A DNA stretch of 64,000 bases. Source: an uncultured Paracoccaceae bacterium. Its GTDB lineage: Bacteria > Pseudomonadota > Alphaproteobacteria > Rhodobacterales > Rhodobacteraceae. The notes beneath the pieces are model-generated. The model was not told where the DNA came from. It did not search any database and saw only the letters and a program-made list of their open reading frames with translations. This document shows, one piece after another, positions 51,831-61,500 of this stretch. The DNA is taken from the NCBI GenBank assembly GCA_958439195.1, contig OY288160.1, positions 186,001-250,000 of the forward strand, read 5' to 3'. Both the position numbers and the translations under genes were made by a program. The stretch's first letter is position 1; each line of letters starts with the position of its first letter.

Positions 51831-52316
51831 ATGACAGACGATGCCCGCCCCGCTGTGCCGCAGGAAACCGATGCGCTGATCGATCATATCCTGCACTGTT
51901 TTCACGCAATGCACCGGGCGGATTTTGCCTCGCTCATTCCTTTGGCCGAGCGGGTGGAGCGGGTGCATCATGGCGACCCTGACGCGCCGCGCGGGTTGGC
52001 CGACGCGCTGGTTGCGCTGGCGCGAGACATGGAGCAGCACATGGTGAAAGAAGAGATGATCCTGTTTCCGGCCACGCGGGCGGGCGGGGGAGGCGGCATC
52101 CTGCATCCGATTGCGGTGATGCGCGCCGACCATGACGACCATGCCACAAACATCGCCCTGATCCGGCGGTTGACGCATGATCTGATCCCGCCAGAGCACG
52201 CCTGTGGGTCGTGGCGGTCGCTTTACGGCGGGGCGGCGGCGCTGCTGGATGATCTGGCGGCGCATATCGCGCTGGAGAATGACGTGCTGTTCCCGCGGTT
52301 CGAGTCTGCGGCATGA
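51831..52316 (+). CDS. hemerythrin-like domain protein
   Basis: 161 residues from the ATG at 51831 with AAGG upstream. Iron-ligand motifs of the hemerythrin HHE fold are visible: HxxxE in DMEQHMVKEEMILFP (His70, Glu74), MRADHDDHATN (His101, His104) and LAAHIALENDVLFPRFE (His145, Glu149). It resembles the C-terminal part of RIC/YtfE (ScdA) Fe-S repair proteins but lacks their N-terminal DUF542 domain. Next to an NsrR-like regulator and nnrS it probably helps against NO or senses oxygen/NO. The stop overlaps the next gene by 4 nt. Confidence 0.85.
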   Translation: MTDDARPAVPQETDALIDHILHCFHAMHRADFASLIPLAERVERVHHGDPDAPRGLADALVALARDMEQHMVKEEMILFPATRAGGGGGILHPIAVMRADHDDHATNIALIRRLTHDLIPPEHACGSWRSLYGGAAALLDDLAAHIALENDVLFPRFESAA

Positions 52317-52996
52317 GCGACCGGGGCAGATATGCATCGCCGCCCTGCATGGCGGGCGAGATTGCCCCGGATTACTTTGATCCGCTGGCGACCGACCCGC
52401 AGCAGGCGGTGGACGTTGCCCGTTGGCGCAAGGCCGAGCGGGTGCGGTTGGGCGCGCTGCGTGATGGTCTGGGGCAGGCCGGGCGGGCCGAAGTGTCAGC
52501 GCGGATAAAGGGGCATATGGCGCAACTGTTGCCGAGCCTGGGTCTGCGGTCGGGAACCGTGCTGTCTGGCTATTGGCCGATCAAGGGGGAACCGGATATG
52601 CGCCCCCTGTTGACGGAGTTGCACCAGGCGGGTGTGATCATCGCCTTGCCGATCGTCGAAACCCGTGCGGCACCGCTTACCTTTCGGCGCTGGACACCGC
52701 AGACGCGGATGGTGCGGGGCGATTGGAACATCCCCGTTCCCCCGCCGGACGCGCAGATGTTGACCCCGGATATTGCCCTTGCGCCCTGCCTTGGGTGGGA
52801 TGATGCCTGTTTCCGTCTGGGCTGGGGCGGGGGCTATTTTGACCGGACATTGGCCGCATTGGCGCCCCGCCCGATGACCATCGGCGTCGCGCTGATGGCG
52901 GCGCGGTTGGCAACGATCTTTCCCCAACCCCATGACATCCCGCTGGACCATATCCTGACCGAGGATGGCCCGGCCGCGACAAGGACACCGACATGA
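52313..52996 (+). CDS. 5-formyltetrahydrofolate cyclo-ligase-like protein
   Basis: 227 residues. After a non-enzymatic N-terminal ~45 residues containing YASPPCMAGEIAPDYFD come the 5-FCL features: RWRKAERVRLGALRDGL, GYWPIKGEPDMRPLL, IALAPCLGWDDACFRLGWGG and GYFDRTLA. The SPPC segment marks a subgroup I recall from denitrifiers, found beside hemerythrin and nnrS genes. It overlaps both neighbours by 4 nt (ATGA), so it is part of one operon with them. The role in NO metabolism is not clear; folate salvage activity is the default guess. Confidence 0.8.
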   Translation: MSDRGRYASPPCMAGEIAPDYFDPLATDPQQAVDVARWRKAERVRLGALRDGLGQAGRAEVSARIKGHMAQLLPSLGLRSGTVLSGYWPIKGEPDMRPLLTELHQAGVIIALPIVETRAAPLTFRRWTPQTRMVRGDWNIPVPPPDAQMLTPDIALAPCLGWDDACFRLGWGGGYFDRTLAALAPRPMTIGVALMAARLATIFPQPHDIPLDHILTEDGPAATRTPT

Positions 52997-54198
52997 CCAC
53001 CACCGCCGAACAGATGCGCGCCTGGACCGGCCCTGCGATCCTGAGCTATGGCTTTCGTCCGTTTTTCTTTGGTGCGGCGGTTTGGGCGGCGTTTGCTATG
53101 GCGCTGTGGGTGACGATGCTGTCGGGGCAGGTTGCGCTTTCATCTGCCTTTGACCCGGTCAGTTGGCATGCGCATGAATTCCTGTTCGGCTATCTTGGTG
53201 CGGTGATTGCGGGGTTCCTGTTGACGGCTGTGCCCAACTGGACAGGGCGGTTGCCCATTGTGGGCTGGTGGCTGGGGGGGCTTTTCCTGCTTTGGCTGGC
53301 TGGACGCGGGGCCGTGGCGCTATCGGGCCATTTGCCCGCGGGGCTGGCGGCGACGGTCGATCTGGCATTTCCGCTGATCCTTGCTGCCGTTATCGGCCGT
53401 GAGATCGTGGCGGGCCGCAATTGGCGCAACCTGATCGTGCTGGCGATGCTGGCGGTCTTTGCGGTTGGCAATGGCATCTATCATTGGGAAGCGGCGCAGG
53501 GGCGCTATGCGGCGCAGGGCTATGGCCTGCGGCTGGGGCTGGCGGCGGGCGTGATGATGATCGCGGTGATCGGTGGGCGGATCGTGCCGTCCTTTACCCG
53601 CAACTGGCTGGTCCGGCGCGGGCCGGGGGTGCTGCCTGTTGCGCCGATGCAGAGGTTCGACAAGGTGGTGCTGCTGGTTCTGATGATTGCGCTGGTGCTG
53701 TGGGTTGCCCTGCCGTTTTGGCAGGGGACGGGGGTCATGCTTGGATTGGCGGGGCTGCTGCATGCCATCCGCCTTGCGCGGTGGGCCGGTCACCGAACGG
53801 CGGCGGAACCGCTTATTCTGGTGCTGCATGCGGGTTATGCTTTCCTGCCGCTTGGGGCTTTGGCGCTGTCGGCAGAGATCGTGATGCCAGGGGTGTTCGG
53901 GATGGCTGCGGCGCAGCATCTGTGGATGGGTGGCGCGGTCGGGTTGATGACGCTGGCGGTCATGACGCGGGCAACCTTGGGCCATACGGGGCAGGATCTG
54001 CACGCTGGCCCCGCAACGGTCGCCGTCTATCTGGCGCTGGTTGTCGCGGTTCTGGCGCGGGTTGCGGTGGGTTTCTGGCCTGCCGAGGCGACGCTGTTGC
54101 ACAACCTTGCCGGATTGGCGTGGATTGGGGCCTTTGGCGGCTATGCCATCATCTATGGTCAGCTTTTGCTGCGCCGTCCGCCCGCCAAACGGATCTGA
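52993..54198 (+). CDS. nnrS: NnrS family membrane protein
   Basis: 401 residues with about 12 hydrophobic helices, starting AILSYGFRPFFFGAAVWAAF, the conserved NnrS N-terminus. Other family marks are SWHAHEFLFGYLGAVIAGFL, WTGRLPIVGWWLGGLFLLW, IGGRIVPSFTRNWL and HLWMGGAVGLMTLAVMTRAT. NnrS is a heme- and copper-containing inner-membrane protein that protects against NO stress. It overlaps the 5-FCL-like gene by 4 nt and precedes nnrU by 13 bp. Confidence 0.95.
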   Translation: MTTTAEQMRAWTGPAILSYGFRPFFFGAAVWAAFAMALWVTMLSGQVALSSAFDPVSWHAHEFLFGYLGAVIAGFLLTAVPNWTGRLPIVGWWLGGLFLLWLAGRGAVALSGHLPAGLAATVDLAFPLILAAVIGREIVAGRNWRNLIVLAMLAVFAVGNGIYHWEAAQGRYAAQGYGLRLGLAAGVMMIAVIGGRIVPSFTRNWLVRRGPGVLPVAPMQRFDKVVLLVLMIALVLWVALPFWQGTGVMLGLAGLLHAIRLARWAGHRTAAEPLILVLHAGYAFLPLGALALSAEIVMPGVFGMAAAQHLWMGGAVGLMTLAVMTRATLGHTGQDLHAGPATVAVYLALVVAVLARVAVGFWPAEATLLHNLAGLAWIGAFGGYAIIYGQLLLRRPPAKRI

Positions 54199-54211
54199 CG
54201 GGATAGCGGAT

Positions 54212-54892
54212 ATGGGCTGGATACCGAGCGGGGGGTGGGGCGAATACCTTTTGGCCTTTGCCACGTTCTTTGTGACACATTCCCTACCGATCCGACCGCC
54301 GCTGCGGCCCTGGGCTGTGGCGCGGTTGGGGCGGGCGGGCTTTGGTCTTGTGTATTCGGCGCTTTCGTTGGCGGTGATGATCTGGTTGATCGGGTCTGCT
54401 GGCCGGGCGCCCTTTGTGCCGCTTTGGGACTGGGCGCCGTGGCAGAACCATGTGGTGCTGGCGATCATGCTGCCGGTCTGCCTGATGCTGGCGCTGGCTA
54501 TTGCGCGACCCAATCCCTTTTCCTTTGGGGGCGCGCGGAACGAAAGGTTTGACCCACGGCAGCCCGGTGTCATCCGTTACACGCGGCATCCGTTGCTTTT
54601 GGCGCTGGCGCTGTGGTCGGCGGCGCATATCCTGCCGAATGGCGATCTGGCGCATGTGATCCTGTTTGGCGTTTTCGCCGGTTTCGCGTTCCTGGGCGGC
54701 CGTCTTGTCGATCGGCGTCGCCGCCGCGAGATGGGGCAACTGTGGCATGACCTGCGCGTGGCGATGGCCGAAAGCCCTGCCATGTCATCCGTTACTGGCG
54801 ATACCCTGCTGCGTCTGTTTGTCGGGGCGTTGCTTTATGCCACTCTGCTTTGGCTGCATCCCTTGATCATCGGGGTTGATCCCCTGATCTGA
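54212..54892 (+). CDS. nnrU: NnrU family membrane protein
   Basis: 226 residues from the ATG at 54212 (MGWIPSGGWGEYLLAFATFF); an upstream extension in the same frame overlaps nnrS and is not real. It has about 6 membrane helices, with FVTHSLPIRPPLRPWAVARL, GFGLVYSALSLAVMIWLIG and the conserved VIRYTRHPLLLALALWSAAH. NnrU accompanies nitrite/NO reductase genes in denitrifiers; its exact job is not known. The stop is 4 bp from the convergent narR-like stop. Confidence 0.92.
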   Translation: MGWIPSGGWGEYLLAFATFFVTHSLPIRPPLRPWAVARLGRAGFGLVYSALSLAVMIWLIGSAGRAPFVPLWDWAPWQNHVVLAIMLPVCLMLALAIARPNPFSFGGARNERFDPRQPGVIRYTRHPLLLALALWSAAHILPNGDLAHVILFGVFAGFAFLGGRLVDRRRRREMGQLWHDLRVAMAESPAMSSVTGDTLLRLFVGALLYATLLWLHPLIIGVDPLI

Positions 54893-54896
54893 TGGC

Positions 54897-55595
54897 TTAG
54901 GCGGACGCGTCGTCGATCAGAGGGTTCGGTTTGGCAAAGCGTTCAAATTCGGCCTGATCGGTGATGGTGACGCGGGTTCCTTCGATTTGCAGACCAAATG
55001 GTTCCAGCCCCTTGAAGGCGCGGCTCAGGTTTTCGGGTGTCATTCCCAGCACCGAGGCGAGGCGGCGCTTTTCGTAATCAAGGCTGAACGCGGCCGTGCC
55101 GCCGGTGCGCCGCTGCTGGCGCAGAAGATAGTTCGCCAGCCGCTCCAGCGATGTGCGCAGCTTCAGTTCTTTCTGCGCCTTGATGACCGAACGATAGCAT
55201 TGAGCAAGTTCCGTCACGATGGCGCGGGCGAAGCTGCCGTCGATGTCGAAGACGGCGCGCACATCCTGGCTTGGGATCAAGGCGATCCGGCTTTTTTCCA
55301 ATGTGCGCGCTGACATGAGGTAGGGCGCATCCTTGATTGTGGCGGCAAGGATGAAGGTCGAAATGGGCCGGACGGTTGCAAGGCTGGTCTCGCGGCCATT
55401 CCATGATGAAAAGAGGTCAACCGAGCCGGACAGGACGACATGCAGGAAATCGCTGGGGTCGCCCTCTGTGATCAGTTCGATCTGTGCAGGAAAGTTTTGA
55501 ACATAGGCACCGCGCATGAGGGCGGAGAAAGTGTCATCCGCCATTTGCGAAAACAGCGCGAGATGCCGAATCTCTTTGAACGCTGAATCGGGCAT
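54897..55595 (-). CDS. narR: Crp/Fnr-family regulator, NarR-like
   Basis: 232 residues. It has an N-terminal cNMP-type beta-barrel (FPAQIELITEGDPSDFLHVV), a dimer helix and a C-terminal HTH (EKRRLASVLGMTPENLSRAF). The N-terminus lacks the Fe-S cysteine cluster of FNR. Its place, divergent from narK-narGHJ, matches NarR of Paracoccus, which turns on nar genes in response to nitrate/nitrite. Dnr/NnrR-type NO sensors are an alternative; I favour NarR by context. FNR-type boxes lie in the shared promoter region. Confidence 0.75.
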   Translation of the reverse strand: MPDSAFKEIRHLALFSQMADDTFSALMRGAYVQNFPAQIELITEGDPSDFLHVVLSGSVDLFSSWNGRETSLATVRPISTFILAATIKDAPYLMSARTLEKSRIALIPSQDVRAVFDIDGSFARAIVTELAQCYRSVIKAQKELKLRTSLERLANYLLRQQRRTGGTAAFSLDYEKRRLASVLGMTPENLSRAFKGLEPFGLQIEGTRVTITDQAEFERFAKPNPLIDDASA

Positions 55596-55639
55596 GGTGC
55601 CATCCTTTCAATGTCTGCTGCCGAGGGGGTTCACTATGA

Positions 55640-55653
55640 TTGACAATTATCAA
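55640..55653. promoter_or_regulatory. FNR/NarR-type box 1
   Basis: TTGACAATTATCAA matches the TTGAT-N4-ATCAA consensus of Crp/Fnr regulators at 9 of 10 positions. It lies 45 bp upstream of the narR start, so it probably controls narR. Confidence 0.75.
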
Positions 55654-55752
55654 GATCGCAATTGATGAGCGCGGAATTTGCGTTGATGGGGCGCTGTGGC
55701 GCGCATGACAATTTTTTGTAACCCATTTATTTCAATAAGAATTTTGTGACAG

Positions 55753-55766
55753 ATGATCTAGATCAA
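55753..55766. promoter_or_regulatory. FNR/NarR-type box 2 upstream of narK
   Basis: ATGATCTAGATCAA, close to TTGAT-N4-ATCAA, is centred about 86 bp before the narK ATG. A start of transcription ~41 bp downstream would fit class II FNR-type activation. The DNA between the two boxes is AT-rich. Confidence 0.78.
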
Positions 55767-55845
55767 CATCTTCGGCGCGCATGGGACGCAGGACTGGCAT
55801 CAGCCCCACTGGGCAAGACTGCCTATTGTTGCCGGAGTTTCCGCC

Positions 55846-58563
55846 ATGCAGACCGCCTTACCAGCCTCACGCGCTGACCAGACCCGCGCCTTGACGCTGA
55901 GCACGATTGCCTTCACCGCCTGTTTTGCCGTCTGGACGATCTTTTCGATCATCGGGGTCGCCATCAAGGGTGAGTTGGGCCTTAACGACACCCAGTTCGG
56001 GCTGCTTGTGGCCACACCGATCCTGACCGGTTCCCTGACACGCATTTTTCTGGGCGTCTGGACCGAGAAATACGGTGGGCGGCTGGTTTTTTCCGCCCAG
56101 ATGCTGCTGGCGGCGCTGGCGACATGGGCGCTGACCTTTGCCGACAGCTATCCGATGTATCTGCTGGCCGCGCTGGGCGTGGGTCTTGCGGGTGGATCGT
56201 TCATCATCGGCGTGGCCTATGTCAGCCGCTGGTATGATGCAGGCCATCAAGGGACCGCGCTTGGCATCTTTGGTGCGGGCAATATCGGGGCGGCGGTGAC
56301 AAAGTTCGTCGCACCTTTCGTGATGGTGGGCTTTGGCTGGCAGGGGGTGGCGAATGTCTGGGCTGCGGCCCTGGCGCTGATGGCGGTGATCTTCTTCATC
56401 TTCGCCAAGGATGATCCGTCCTTGGTTGAACGCCGCCGCACCGGAGCGAAACCCCCGAGTTTTGCCCAGCAGTTCGCGCCCCTGAAGAACCTGCAGGTCT
56501 GGCGCTTTTCGCTTTATTACTTCTTTGTCTTTGGCGCTTTCGTGGCGCTTGCGCTGTGGTTGCCGCACTATCTGATTGATGTCTATGCGGTCGATGTGCG
56601 CACCGCGGGCATGGCGGCGGCGTCCTTCAGCCTTTCGGCATCGCTTTTCCGGGCCTATGGCGGGCATCTGTCCGACAAGTTCGGCGCACGGTCCGTGATG
56701 TATTGGACCTTCGGCTTTTCGATGCTGTTCCTGTTCATGCTGTCCTATCCGCCGACGGACTATGTCATTCAGGGCAAGGATAGCGTGATCGCGTTTTCCA
56801 CCAGCATGGGGCTTTTGCCCTTTATTGCGACGCTTTTCGCGCTGGGCTTTTTCATGAGCCTTGGCAAGGCGGCGGTGTTCAAGCACATCCCCGTCTACTA
56901 CCCCAACAATGTGGGCGCAGTCGGTGGCCTTGTCGGCATGATCGGTGGGCTTGGCGGGTTCGTCCTGCCCATCGCCTTTGGCGCGCTGCTGGACCTTACG
57001 GGGATCTACACATCCTGCTTTGCGCTGCTGTTCGTGCTGGTTGGGATTGCGTTGACCTGGATGCACCTGTCCATCCGGGCGATGGAACGGGCGGCGCATG
57101 GCGAGGCGTTGGATCGCCTGCCGCAACTGCCCGAAATGCAGGCGATCCACCACCCCGAGCGCACCGCGATGCCGCGCGTGCTGGAGGATTGGCGTCCCGA
57201 AGACCCGGCCTTTTGGGCCGAGAAGGGCCGTGCCGTCGCCCGCCGGAACCTGTGGCTGTCGGTTCCTGCGCTTCTTCTGGCCTTTTCGGTCTGGATGGTC
57301 TGGTCGATGGTGGTGGCCAAGTTGCCCCTGATCGGCTTTGCCTTCACGCCCGAGCAATTGTTCTGGCTGGCGGCGTTGCCTGCGCTTTCCGGGGCGACGC
57401 TGCGTATCTTCTATGGCTTCATGGTGCCGATCTTTGGCGGGCGGCTGTGGACGACCCTTTCGACGGCCTCTCTGATGCTGCCGGCCATCGGCATCGGCTA
57501 TGCGGTGCAGAACCCGGATACGCCCTATTTCATCTTTCTTGTGCTGGCGCTTCTGTGCGGGCTTGGCGGGGCCAATTTCGCCTCCAGCATGGCCAATATC
57601 GGCTATTTCTTTCCCAAGGCGGAAAAGGGCAACGCACTGGCGCTGAACGCGGGTCTTGGCAACCTTGGTGTCAGCGTCATGCAGTTTCTTGTGCCGCTGG
57701 TGATCACGCTGGGTGTCTTTGGCGCAATGGGCGGGGCCCCGCAAACGCTGGCTGATGGCGGCACGCTGTGGTTGCAGAATGCGGGCTTCATCTGGGTGCC
57801 GTTCATCCTGGCCTCGACCATCGCGGCATGGGTGGGCATGAACGACATCGCCGATGCGAAGGCCAGTTTTGCGCAACAATCAGTGATCTTCGGGCGGGCG
57901 CATAACTGGCTGATGTGCGTTCTTTACATTGGCACTTTCGGCAGTTTCATCGGCTATTCGGCGGGCTTTCCGCTTCTGTCCAAGATCGCCTTCCCGGATG
58001 TGAACGCGCTGCAATACGTCTTTCTTGGGCCGCTGGTCGGGGCGCTTTCCCGTGCCGGCACCGGATGGGTCGCGGATCGGTTCGGTGGTGGGCGCGTCAC
58101 CTTTTGGGTCTTTGCCGGGATGATCGCATCGGTTCTGGCGGTGATCTTCTCGCTGCAGGCCGGCAGTTTCGCCGGGTTCTTCGCGGGCTTCATGGCGTTG
58201 TTCTTTTTCACCGGGGTTGGCAATGCGTCGACCTTCCAGATGATCCCCGTGATCATGGGCCGCGAGGTTCCGCGCCTGATGCCGCAGTTGATCGGGGCCG
58301 ACCGTGCCCGCCAGATCGCCATGGAAAGCAGCGGTATTGTCGCCTTTACCAGCGCCATCGGTGCCTATGGCGGGTTCTTCATCCCCAAAGCCTATGGATC
58401 GTCGATCGCCATGACCGGCAGCCCAATCGGCGCGCTGTGGCTGTTTCTGGCCTTTTACGTGATCTGCCTTGTCCTGACCTGGGTCGTCTATACGCGCCCC
58501 GGCGGGCTTCTTCATGACATCGAGCGTGGCCGTGCCTTTGCCGCCGCGCACCCTGCCGAATAA
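55846..58563 (+). CDS. narK: fused nitrate/nitrite transporter NarK (NarK1-NarK2 type)
   Basis: 905 residues, twice the normal length, with about 24 membrane helices. The first half (1-430) is a NarK1-type major-facilitator unit (TQFGLLVATPILTGSLTRIF, TALGIFGAGNIGAAVTKFVA). The second half (about 470-905) is a NarK2-type unit (LPALSGATLRIFYGFMVPIF, NALALNAGLGNLGVSVMQFL). A short cytoplasmic linker rich in charged residues (ALDRLPQLPEMQAIHHPERT) joins them. In Paracoccus the same fusion gives a nitrate/proton symporter plus a nitrate/nitrite exchanger. It lies 15 bp upstream of narG in one operon. Confidence 0.95.
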   Translation: MQTALPASRADQTRALTLSTIAFTACFAVWTIFSIIGVAIKGELGLNDTQFGLLVATPILTGSLTRIFLGVWTEKYGGRLVFSAQMLLAALATWALTFADSYPMYLLAALGVGLAGGSFIIGVAYVSRWYDAGHQGTALGIFGAGNIGAAVTKFVAPFVMVGFGWQGVANVWAAALALMAVIFFIFAKDDPSLVERRRTGAKPPSFAQQFAPLKNLQVWRFSLYYFFVFGAFVALALWLPHYLIDVYAVDVRTAGMAAASFSLSASLFRAYGGHLSDKFGARSVMYWTFGFSMLFLFMLSYPPTDYVIQGKDSVIAFSTSMGLLPFIATLFALGFFMSLGKAAVFKHIPVYYPNNVGAVGGLVGMIGGLGGFVLPIAFGALLDLTGIYTSCFALLFVLVGIALTWMHLSIRAMERAAHGEALDRLPQLPEMQAIHHPERTAMPRVLEDWRPEDPAFWAEKGRAVARRNLWLSVPALLLAFSVWMVWSMVVAKLPLIGFAFTPEQLFWLAALPALSGATLRIFYGFMVPIFGGRLWTTLSTASLMLPAIGIGYAVQNPDTPYFIFLVLALLCGLGGANFASSMANIGYFFPKAEKGNALALNAGLGNLGVSVMQFLVPLVITLGVFGAMGGAPQTLADGGTLWLQNAGFIWVPFILASTIAAWVGMNDIADAKASFAQQSVIFGRAHNWLMCVLYIGTFGSFIGYSAGFPLLSKIAFPDVNALQYVFLGPLVGALSRAGTGWVADRFGGGRVTFWVFAGMIASVLAVIFSLQAGSFAGFFAGFMALFFFTGVGNASTFQMIPVIMGREVPRLMPQLIGADRARQIAMESSGIVAFTSAIGAYGGFFIPKAYGSSIAMTGSPIGALWLFLAFYVICLVLTWVVYTRPGGLLHDIERGRAFAAAHPAE

Positions 58564-58578
58564 CGAAAGGACGCCCAA

Positions 58579-61500
58579 ATGAGCCACCTTCTCGACAGAT
58601 TGAACTTTTTCCAGAAGACGACGCTGGAAACCTTTTCGGACGGCTGGGGCGAAACCACGCGCGAGGATCGGGGCTGGGAGGAAACCTACAGGAACCGCTG
58701 GCGGCATGACAAGATCGTGCGGTCGACCCACGGGGTGAACTGCACCGGTTCCTGTTCGTGGAAGATCTATGTCAAGTCCGGCATCGTGACATGGGAAACC
58801 CAGCAGACCGATTATCCGCGCACGCGGGCGGGGCTGCCCAACCATGAGCCGCGCGGTTGTGCGCGGGGGGCATCCTATAGCTGGTATCTCTATTCTGCGA
58901 ACCGGGTGAAGAACCCGCTGATCCGGGGCAGCCTGATGCGGGCGTGGCGCAAGCTGCGTGCAACGATGCCGCCCGTGGCGGCATGGGCCGCGATCCAGAA
59001 CGATCCGGCGTTGCGTGCGAGCTATACGAAAACGCGCGGCAAGGGCGGCTTTGTCCGTGCCACATGGGATGAGGCCACCGAGATTGTCGCCGCCGCCAAC
59101 GCCTATACGGCGAAAACCTATGGGCCGGACCGGGTGTTCGGCTTTTCGCCCATTCCGGCGATGTCGATGGTCAGCTATGCGGCGGGGTCACGCTATCTGT
59201 CGCTGCTGGGTGGCACCTGCATGTCGTTCTACGATTGGTATTGCGACCTGCCGCCTGCATCCCCCCAGACCTGGGGCGAACAGACCGACGTGCCGGAATC
59301 TGCGGATTGGTACAATGCGGGCTTCATCATGCTGTGGGGGTCGAACGTGCCGCAGACGCGGACGCCGGACGCCCATTTCTATACCGAAGTGCGCTATCGC
59401 GGCACAAAGTCCGCTGTGATCAGCCCCGACTATTCCGAAGCCGCCAAGTTCGGCGACATCTGGTTGAACCCGCAGGCCGGCACCGATGCGGCGCTGGCGC
59501 TGGCGATGGGGCATGTGATCCTGCGGGAATACCATCTGGATCGGCAGGCCGAGTATTTCGAGGACTATGCCCGCAAATACACCGACATGCCCATGCTGGT
59601 GGTGCTGGACGATCAGGAGGGCCGTCTGGTGCCCGGCCGGATGCTGCGCGCCGATGATTTCGACGGCAAGCTGGGTGAGGCGAACAATCCCGACTGGAAA
59701 ACGGTGGCCTATGATGAGGCGACGGGCCGGTTTGTCGCCCCGAACGGTTCGATCGGCTTTCGCTGGGGCGAGGAAGGCAAGTGGAACCTGGTGGAAGAAG
59801 CCGCCGGTGCCGAGACGCGGCTGCGCCTGAGCCAGATCCTTGACGGGCAGCATGACAGCGTTGTGGGCGTGGATTTCCCCTATTTCGGAGGCGCGGCGAC
59901 GGGCGATTTCGTGAAATGTGCGGCGCCTGACGTGCTGACCCGCAACATCCCCGCGCGGAAGGTGAAACTGGCCGATGGGCGCGAGGTGCTGGTCGCCACG
60001 GTGTTCGACCTGTTCTGTGCCAATTACGGCCTGGATCGGGGTCTTGGTGGCGACTGGGTGTCGAAGGATTTCAACGACGACATGCCCTACACCCCCGCAT
60101 GGGCCGAAAAGATCACGGGTGTGGCGCGGGAAAAGATCATCGCCGTTGCACGGGAATTCGCGGGCAATGCCGAAAAGACCCGCGGCAAGAGCATGGTCAT
60201 CCTGGGGGCCGGTCTGAACCACTGGTACCACATGGATATGAACTATCGCGGCATTATCAACATGTTGGTGATGTGCGGCTGCATCGGGCAGGAAGGGGGC
60301 GGCTGGTCGCATTATGTGGGGCAGGAGAAGTTGCGCCCGCAGACCGGTTGGGCACCGCTGGCCTTTGCGCTGGATTGGAACCGCCCGCCGCGGCAGATGA
60401 ATTCCACCTCTGCCTGGTATGCCCATACCGATCAGTGGCGGTATGAGACGCTGCGAGCGGGCGAAATCCTGTCGCCCACGGCGCCCAAGGGCGATTGGGA
60501 TGTGTCGCTGATCGACTATAACATCCGGGCGGAACGGATGGGCTGGCTGCCGTCGGCACCGCAGCTCAAGACCAACCCGCTGGAGGTGTCGAAGGCGGCA
60601 AAGGCGGCGGGCAAGGCGATCCCGGCCTATGTGGCCGAACAGTTGAAATCCGGTCAGTTGCAGATGTCCTGCGAAGACCCTGACGCGCCCGAGAACTGGC
60701 CACGCAACCTGTTTGTCTGGCGGTCAAACCTTCTTGGTTCGTCAGGCAAGGGGCATGAGTATTTCCTCAAGCATCTGCTTGGCACTGATCATGGCGTGAT
60801 GGGCAAGGATCTGGGCGAGGAGGGCCACGCCAAGCCTGTCGAGGCCATCTGGCATGATGCGGCGCCCAAGGGAAAACTGGACCTTCTGGTTTGCATCGAT
60901 TTTCGGATGTCGACGACGGCGGTCTATTCCGACATCGTGCTGCCAACGGCGTCGTGGTACGAGAAGGACGACCTGAACACGTCCGACATGCATCCCTTCA
61001 TTCATCCGCTTCAGGCGGCTGTGGACCCGGCTTATGAATCGAAGTCGGACTGGGACATATTCAAATCCATCGCAAAGAAATTCAGCGAGGTCGCGCCAGA
61101 AGTTCTGGGGGTAGAGACGGACATCGTCCAACTGCCGCTGCTGCATGACACCGCGGCCGAGTTGGCGCAGGCGCATGTCCGGGACTGGAAAAAAGGGGAA
61201 TGTGACCTGATCCCCGGCAAGACAGCGCCCAACTACATTGCGGTGGAGCGGGATTATCCCAACCTTTACAAGAAGTTCACCTCTGTTGGACCGCTGTTGG
61301 AAAAGCTGGGCAATGGCGGCAAGGGGATCAACTGGGATACCAAGGTTGAGGTGGGCCATCTGCGCGACCTGAATGGTGTCGTGCTGGAGGAAGGCGTGTC
61401 CAAGGGCCTTGCCAGGCTGGATACCGCAATCAACGCCGCCGAAATGATCCTGATGCTGGCGCCGGAAACCAACGGGGAAGTGGCGGTCAAGGCGTGGGAG

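Noticed and set aside
53320..54573. 417-codon minus-strand frame across nnrS/nnrU
   Set aside because: Shadow of two well-supported membrane-protein genes; composition (Arg, Gln, Pro, His) is typical of antisense frames.
55867..57879. 670-codon minus-strand frame inside narK
   Set aside because: Antisense shadow of narK with no recognisable motifs.
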